A stretch of 46,908 nt of DNA from Candidatus Thorarchaeota archaeon AB_25 (lineage in GTDB: Archaea; Asgardarchaeota; Thorarchaeia; Thorarchaeales; Thorarchaeaceae): contig MEHG01000006.1 in assembly GCA_001940705.1 (NCBI GenBank), positions 1 to 46,908 on the forward strand. The letters are read 5' to 3'. The position numbers and the translations under genes were made by a program. This document shows, in pieces, positions 42,061-46,908 of this stretch (positions within the stretch are counted from its first letter, which is position 1; each line of letters starts with the position of its first letter). The notes below the pieces were generated by a model that made no database searches, was not told the DNA's origin, and saw nothing but the letters and a program-made list of their open reading frames with translations.

Positions 42061-43555
42061 GTACCAATCTCTTGAGGTTTGAAAGATTCTCAACTAGTAG
42101 TTTCAGAACGTTATAGAGAATCTCGACATCAATAATCCTGAGTCTTTCATCAGGAGTATGAGCATTCTCCATCTTGGGTCCAATAGACACCATCTGTATC
42201 CCTGGAATCTTTGACCCAATTATACCACACTCTAAGCCAGCATGAATCGCTTCAACTTTGACCTCTCTTCCAGTAATCTCTTCGAAGTGTTTCCGTACAA
42301 ATGAGAGAAACGGACTCTTTGGTTCAGGATTCCATCCTGGATATGCAGATTTCTTAGTGACATCCCATCCACTCAGTTGGGCAAGATTGGCTATACCCTG
42401 CCTAAAGGACTCAAGCTCTGAGTCAACACTGCTTCTGGTGGACAGTAGGACTGAGAACTCAGAACCCTCTGTCTTTACAACAGCAACATTGTTTGAGGTC
42501 TCTACAAGACCATCAACGTTGGGAGAGAATCGTATTGGACCGTGGGGAATGATGTTGATTGATTGGATTATTTTCTTCGACTCTTCAAGTGGAAATGCGG
42601 GTTCTGTTTTGGATTTCTCCCAAGTGATTTGAATGTCGGGCTCAAGTTCATTGTAGTAAGCCGTTAGTTCTGTGCGAACGCGCTCAAGTAACTCTTCGGC
42701 CGCTCCTGCTTTGCCTGTTTCCACCGCAAATTTCGCAGTGGCCTCACGTGTTATAGCGTTGTGCTTACTTCCTCCATTCCAGTTGCAGAGATGCACGTTC
42801 ATCTCAGCCACGATGTTTGAAAGGATTCTAGCAACAAGCTTGTTAGCATTAGCTCGATGTTTACCGATGTCAACGCCAGAGTGTCCACCAAATAAGCCTG
42901 AAACTATCAGATCGTAGAATGTAGCTTCACCAGTGACCTCGTTTAGCTTGAGCTTCTTGACGAGGTCCGTGTCACCGCCACCAGCGGAGCCAATTGTGAT
43001 GACACCCAAACTTTCCGAGTCTATATTCACCATGAGTTTACTCTCTATCCCCATCTTCTCAGGTTCGAGAGCGAATGCGCCTACGAGACCGGTCTCCTCA
43101 TCAACAGTGATGAGAAGCTCTAGAGGACCATGTTTTACCTCTGGGTCCAGCATCAGAGCAAGACCGAGTGACGTACCTATCCCGTTGTCAGCCCCTAGGG
43201 TTGTACCATCAGCATCCACCCATTCACCGTTGTCCTGAATCCTGATTGGTATCGGGCTGTTGTCAAAGTCGAATCCGTCAGGCCTGTCAGTTTCGCACAC
43301 CATATCCATGTGACCTTGGAGAAGGAGCGATTGAGTGGACTCTTCTCCCTTTGTTGGACCTTTCTTGATGAGTATATTGCCAACCTCGTCCTCAATCACT
43401 TCAATCTCCATACCAAGTGATTTCGCACGTTCAGGCACCCAGCTCTTCAGCTTCTCACGGATCTTGTCTTCCTTCTTTGACTCTCGGGGAGTCTTGGTGA
43501 AGACGTCTTCAAATATCTCCCAAACAAGTTTTGGTTGTAAGTCCTCAAAGACCAT
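42053..43555 (-). CDS. pepD: Aminoacyl-histidine dipeptidase (PepD/M20 family)
   Basis: A 500-residue metallopeptidase of the PepD (beta-alanyl-histidine dipeptidase) type. The zinc site residues are visible in LLLQGHMDMVCE (His), TTLGADNGIG (bridging Asp) and VDEETGLVGA (catalytic Glu, then metal Glu). It also has a lid/dimer domain with HSGVDIGKHRANANKLVARIL and a C-terminal HAGLECGIIG and SIGPKMENAHTPDERL. The ATG at 43555 is supported by GGAGGT seven bases upstream. An in-frame start at 43705 is rejected because it would add 50 unlikely residues. It hydrolyses dipeptides in the cytoplasm. It is divergent from a PAP2 phosphatase. Confidence 0.9.
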   Translation of the reverse strand: MVFEDLQPKLVWEIFEDVFTKTPRESKKEDKIREKLKSWVPERAKSLGMEIEVIEDEVGNILIKKGPTKGEESTQSLLLQGHMDMVCETDRPDGFDFDNSPIPIRIQDNGEWVDADGTTLGADNGIGTSLGLALMLDPEVKHGPLELLITVDEETGLVGAFALEPEKMGIESKLMVNIDSESLGVITIGSAGGGDTDLVKKLKLNEVTGEATFYDLIVSGLFGGHSGVDIGKHRANANKLVARILSNIVAEMNVHLCNWNGGSKHNAITREATAKFAVETGKAGAAEELLERVRTELTAYYNELEPDIQITWEKSKTEPAFPLEESKKIIQSINIIPHGPIRFSPNVDGLVETSNNVAVVKTEGSEFSVLLSTRSSVDSELESFRQGIANLAQLSGWDVTKKSAYPGWNPEPKSPFLSFVRKHFEEITGREVKVEAIHAGLECGIIGSKIPGIQMVSIGPKMENAHTPDERLRIIDVEILYNVLKLLVENLSNLKRLVLR

Positions 43556-43676
43556 TAGAGAACCTCCACAGAAAATGGTGACTCGATGCACCACTATAAG
43601 GTTTTGTGAATGAACAAACAGATTTTTGTATGACCAATTCAACAGCGTTTTCCTCAACACGTGGGTGAATTTGAAG

Positions 43677-44543
43677 ATGCAAATCGAAATCACCAATTTT
43701 CTCAAAGAATTACTACCTGGTTTAGATGACTTCTTCTTCCTAATTTCTCAAATTGGTGGTGAGATTTTCCTTATTGTTTTACTATTGGTTCTATACTGGA
43801 CTCACAACAAGAAAGACGCAGTACTCGCGTCTTACATTCTCATTACTGCAATCATCTCAAACTTCTGGTTGAAACTAGTGATTGCCAATGAGCGACCTCC
43901 TTCGAGTAGTTGGCATCCGAGTGCAGACCCACCCAACTATAGTACCCCTAGTGGTCATGCTCAAAACTCTGTCACTTTCTATGGTTGGTTCACTGCTCGA
44001 ATCAAGACCTGGTGGATGGTAATCATTGCAATTATAATGACCATGTTGATTGGTATTTCAAGGGTATACATAGGTGTGCACTTTCTTGGTGATGTGTTAT
44101 TAGGATGGGGAATCGGCCTCATTACAGTGCTTTTATGTATCTACTTGGAAGAACCAGCAAGGAATTTTCTTTCAAGATACGAAACTGAGAGTTTGCTGCT
44201 TGTGTTGATGACCATCGGTTTCTTGATGACTCTCCTTGCTGCAGTTCTCCCACCACCACCCAACGATAACTTTGGAGCTATTGGAGGACTGACCATTGGA
44301 TTTGCTCTAGGCCTTATCCTTGAAACGCGGTTTGTGGACTTCTCGAATGAACCATATGATGGACAGAAATGGCGTCTTGTGCTGCGTGTTCTATTTGGAC
44401 TAGTGTTTGTAATTGGAGTAATGGCAGTGCTCGAACCAATCCTTCCCTCAGAAGAGATATGGCTTCGAACAATTCGTTATAGCTTGATTGCTCTCACGGG
44501 TGTCTTTGTTTGGCCAGCAATATTCAAGAGGGTAAAATTGTAA
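43677..44543 (+). CDS. PAP2-family membrane phosphatase
   Basis: A 288-residue membrane protein with about eight hydrophobic segments. The three PAP2 motifs are KLVIANERP (KxxxxxxRP, about residues 64-72), PSGH (about 91-94) and SRVYIGVHFLGD (SRxxxxxHxxxD, about 131-142), together the vanadium-peroxidase-like phosphatase site with catalytic His and phosphate-binding Lys, Arg and Ser. It probably acts on lipid phosphates such as phosphatidate or polyprenyl diphosphate at the membrane. The ATG at 43677 is chosen because GGGTGA precedes it at good spacing; an upstream ATG at 43626 would add 17 residues without a ribosome site. The C-terminal half (four helices) is longer than the minimal PAP2 core. 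Confidence 0.88.
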   Translation: MQIEITNFLKELLPGLDDFFFLISQIGGEIFLIVLLLVLYWTHNKKDAVLASYILITAIISNFWLKLVIANERPPSSSWHPSADPPNYSTPSGHAQNSVTFYGWFTARIKTWWMVIIAIIMTMLIGISRVYIGVHFLGDVLLGWGIGLITVLLCIYLEEPARNFLSRYETESLLLVLMTIGFLMTLLAAVLPPPPNDNFGAIGGLTIGFALGLILETRFVDFSNEPYDGQKWRLVLRVLFGLVFVIGVMAVLEPILPSEEIWLRTIRYSLIALTGVFVWPAIFKRVKL

Positions 44544-44599
44544 GTCGGTTCTCGACAGATTCAATAATCAGGTCTTATAGAATAGTCAGGTGAGTTTCG

Positions 44600-45319
44600 A
44601 TGACAAAGGGAAAGAGTACACCACTATTATCACCAACCTATCCAAGACCTCCGTACCATTATGAAGATGCTCGATTATTCCTAGCATTGTTCAACCCTCC
44701 AGAGGATGCAATCCAAGACCTACTACCTGCGCCATTACGACCCTCTCAGATGCCTCTTGCAGGTTTCATGTTTGGAGAGATGCCGTGCAAAGAAACAGGC
44801 ACCTTCATGGAATCGGGATTGCTTGTCCAATGTGTGTTTGATAACCCTGCGACCAAGGAAGAGGAAGTCGGGGTATACTTCGCGCTGAACTATGTAAATA
44901 CAGATGTCGCTGTGACATCGGGTCGTGAGATATGGGGGTATCCAAGAAAGCTTGCTGATATCTCCCTAAGCTGGAGAGGCGACACATTAACTGGAAAGGT
45001 CAGACGGGACAAGACCACGATCTACAAAGCTGTCTGCAAGATGGAGGATGAAGGTGCTTGGATGGATAGCGGCCCCAACATCAATGCCAAGGTCATTCCA
45101 AGTCCATCGGGTGAGGGCTATGATACGGCTGTACTGACAGCTGCGTATCTTGAGTATACAATAAAGAATGGGCGTTCCGGTGATGTCAAGTTTAATTTCC
45201 AGAGTGGACCTCGGGATGATCTGAGTCTTGTGAAGATCGAAACACCAATGATAGGACAATACTTTGACTGTGATATGATGGTGCCACCTGCGAAAGTTGT
45301 TGGTGACCTAAAGATATAG
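44600..45319 (+). CDS. Acetoacetate decarboxylase-like (ADC family) protein
   Basis: A 239-residue beta-barrel protein of the acetoacetate decarboxylase superfamily. The signatures are PPYHYEDARLFLALF near the N-terminus, LPLAGFMFG-like hydrophobic strands, a VGVYFALNYVNTDVAVTSGREIWGYPRKLADISLSW core (about residues 91-128) and a late KFNFQSGPRDDLSLVKIETPMIGQYFD segment. The core keeps a Lys and an Arg-Lys pair where the family has a Lys pair, so the Schiff-base Lys may be the retained one or may be lost. A related cluster of ADC-like proteins has non-decarboxylating roles. AGGTGA five bases before the ATG and a TATA-like TCTTATAGAA upstream support the start. Confidence 0.8.
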   Translation: MTKGKSTPLLSPTYPRPPYHYEDARLFLALFNPPEDAIQDLLPAPLRPSQMPLAGFMFGEMPCKETGTFMESGLLVQCVFDNPATKEEEVGVYFALNYVNTDVAVTSGREIWGYPRKLADISLSWRGDTLTGKVRRDKTTIYKAVCKMEDEGAWMDSGPNINAKVIPSPSGEGYDTAVLTAAYLEYTIKNGRSGDVKFNFQSGPRDDLSLVKIETPMIGQYFDCDMMVPPAKVVGDLKI

Positions 45320-45323
45320 GACC

Positions 45324-46908
45324 TCACAGATAGTCAGAGGCTTCCTTCTGGGTCAGTCTATCTCCCGCACTCCGTGCATAGTGTCGAGAAAGGCTCAGAC
45401 AAATATATCCGAAAGGCAACAAGGCGGCATATGCAAATAGAGGTCCTAAGAATAAACCGAGTCCAAGGACTGCGGAAAGACCTGCAAAACCAAGCATATT
45501 GGGTAGAAGCTGAGCCCGTAGCATTGACCAACCACGAATAGGCATCTGTACCGATGCTCCTCTTTGTCTTGTGACAATACGTTCAGCTTTGAAATCGCCA
45601 CCAATAGCAGCAGCATTTGCTGCAATTCCTCCTGCTGCCTGATTGATGAAGATAGCTGAGAGGATTACTATGGGCACGTAAATCAATAGGCTAGGAGATA
45701 TTATTGAAACTAGAACAGAGGTCCCAACACTCACAACAAATGCAAAGGGAGCAGAGCTGTACACTTTGCCTATCACATAATCGTACATACTTAATGGTGC
45801 AAGCTGGAGATTCATGAGATTCCGCCCTTCGTAAACTAGTTCGTAACCCGCAAAGCTGACAGCATATGAAACCACGAAGGGAACAGTAATTGCAATAACG
45901 ATGTATTGTGAGAAGCCCATTAGAAGGTCCCCACCTGCAAACATTCCGAAAATAATGATGACGATAAACCTCAATGGACCAATGAGATACTGTGCAAGTA
46001 CTCTACCTTCTCTTCGAATGTTAGCAATATTATACCAAACCGACACGCTAACGGCAGTATTGAACTTGATTCCAGGGATTGGCTGTGGATTCCACACATC
46101 ATGAGCTATTGGTGTCTTCGTCTTCGAGCTCCTCTTTGATCCACTTGCTAGCCAACCACTATAATGAGCGGTTTCGCTGACATATGCATTGAGATTCACA
46201 AGACCGATGGCGAGGGCTCCATAGACCAGCGCAAGGAAGATATCATTGATGATTATTGGTTCCCCCAATAGAAATCCGAGGGATAGAGCGCTTGTTGCAG
46301 CACCTGGACTAATACCAGAGGTGAAACCAAGGGCTCCTAGTATTTCGAATAGAAGGGGAAAGATCTCTCCAAATCCGTCTGAGAGAAAGATGAAGTAGTA
46401 ATAGAGAGCACTTGCGAGGACAGCAAAGGAAGTTCCGAGGAACCAACCTATTTGTTTGAGTCTTCGACGACCTGCAAGGATGCGTGAGAATAGAAGACCA
46501 AGAAGCCCTCCTATAGAAACTCCCAACGTTGAGAGAACAAGCATCATCGCAAGAAATGTAGGTATCGAAAGGAGAGCAAGTGGTGCATTTGACACTATGC
46601 TCAATCCAATGAAGATAGGTGTTCCAATCACAAGGAAGAATGCAGAACTGTAAAGAATCACTATGATGGTCTTCTCAAGGAATAGAGTGCGGAGAGAGAG
46701 GGGCATTGTCATGAGGTATTCCATTCTTGATGAGTTACCCACTGTTGTAGCACTTACCATAATCGACCCAATGAAAGAGAATAGTAGAAGGACATTGAAC
46801 AGTGATGCTCCAAGCCCAATGTTCTCTGTGAGTAATGTATCAATAATTTCCCACCCAAAGCGAGGGACTACCCAGACTATTCCCCAGATAATCACTACTG
46901 CAAACAAT
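45324..46908 (-). CDS. Large ABC-2 type permease, N-terminus beyond window
   Basis: At least 527 residues, open to the right edge, so the true start lies beyond the window. The protein has about twelve or more hydrophobic segments. An early stretch with SSRMEYLMTMPLSLRTLFLEK, and a second with YEGRNLMNLQLAPLSMYDYVIGK about 280 residues later, look like the coupling helices of two ABC-2 permease halves fused in one chain. The ATPase partner is not in this window on this strand. It is convergent with the ADC-like gene four bases away. The substrate is unknown; the pattern resembles multidrug or lipid-export permeases of archaea. Confidence 0.8.
   Translation of the reverse strand, partial: LFAVVIIWGIVWVVPRFGWEIIDTLLTENIGLGASLFNVLLLFSFIGSIMVSATTVGNSSRMEYLMTMPLSLRTLFLEKTIIVILYSSAFFLVIGTPIFIGLSIVSNAPLALLSIPTFLAMMLVLSTLGVSIGGLLGLLFSRILAGRRRLKQIGWFLGTSFAVLASALYYYFIFLSDGFGEIFPLLFEILGALGFTSGISPGAATSALSLGFLLGEPIIINDIFLALVYGALAIGLVNLNAYVSETAHYSGWLASGSKRSSKTKTPIAHDVWNPQPIPGIKFNTAVSVSVWYNIANIRREGRVLAQYLIGPLRFIVIIIFGMFAGGDLLMGFSQYIVIAITVPFVVSYAVSFAGYELVYEGRNLMNLQLAPLSMYDYVIGKVYSSAPFAFVVSVGTSVLVSIISPSLLIYVPIVILSAIFINQAAGGIAANAAAIGGDFKAERIVTRQRGASVQMPIRGWSMLRAQLLPNMLGFAGLSAVLGLGLFLGPLFAYAALLPFGYICLSLSRHYARSAGDRLTQKEASDYL

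Noticed and set aside
43556-43705. Extended N-terminus for the PepD gene
   Set aside because: The ATG at 43555 has a good GGAGGT, and the extra 50 residues are unlike the family and overlap the upstream promoter region.

Overview
The window looks archaeal, probably an Asgard-group archaeon and perhaps Thorarchaeota-like. That placement is inferred from gene content and was not tested by search. The supporting signs are TATA-type promoters, a mix of Shine-Dalgarno and apparently leaderless starts, GTG and TTG starts, a tungsten aldehyde:ferredoxin oxidoreductase, archaeal-style Lrp/ArsR regulators and very large surface proteins. I see no rRNA, tRNA, CRISPR array, insertion sequence or phage gene. 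Composition is moderate, with a local GC-rich stretch at the end of the giant gene near 15.4-15.9 kb.

Layout. A gene of unknown role runs off the left edge (1-601, minus). From 808 to 15877 lies one tightly packed plus-strand operon: an ABC-2 permease, an ABC ATPase with a duplicated N-terminal domain, a large membrane-anchored subtilisin-like protein whose catalytic Ser and oxyanion Asn positions look substituted, a second ABC ATPase, and a 2273-residue giant with a propeller-like head, a very long array of calcium-binding (thrombospondin type 3-like) repeats, one membrane segment and a small cytoplasmic domain. I read this as a dedicated envelope ABC system with large external partners.

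From 16 to 20.7 kb there are small membrane proteins, a radical SAM protein divergent from a flavodoxin, a YhhN-family membrane protein and a TPR protein. A 1101-residue GNAT fusion follows on the minus strand, then a membrane protein and a methyltransferase. From 25.6 to 29.1 kb a minus-strand operon encodes two paralogous polytopic membrane proteins, a winged-helix regulator and a membrane-anchored protein with TTGG-type repeats. Its promoter carries the same GTTTGG/CCAAAC operator array, in the same position relative to TATA, as the radical SAM/flavodoxin promoter 11 kb away. This points to a small shared regulon.

From 29.1 to 33.4 kb are a double-unit Lrp/AsnC regulator, a leucine-rich-repeat protein, a decayed M3 peptidase, a b-type cytochrome-like protein and a 37-codon mini-gene with a terminator. 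From 33.4 to 37.8 kb are a PHP phosphoesterase and then a probable operon: SCP2-like protein, radical SAM/SPASM enzyme, two tandem paralogous single-pass membrane proteins with a conserved C-terminal YGTI-x-PQDF tail, and a methyltransferase-TPR protein. This last group is the best candidate for an undescribed peptide- or protein-modification system. From 37.9 to 46.9 kb are a nitronate monooxygenase-like enzyme, an iron alcohol dehydrogenase and a tungsten aldehyde oxidoreductase (a redox cluster), then an aminoacyl-histidine dipeptidase, a PAP2 phosphatase, an acetoacetate decarboxylase-like protein and a second ABC-2-like permease cut by the right edge.
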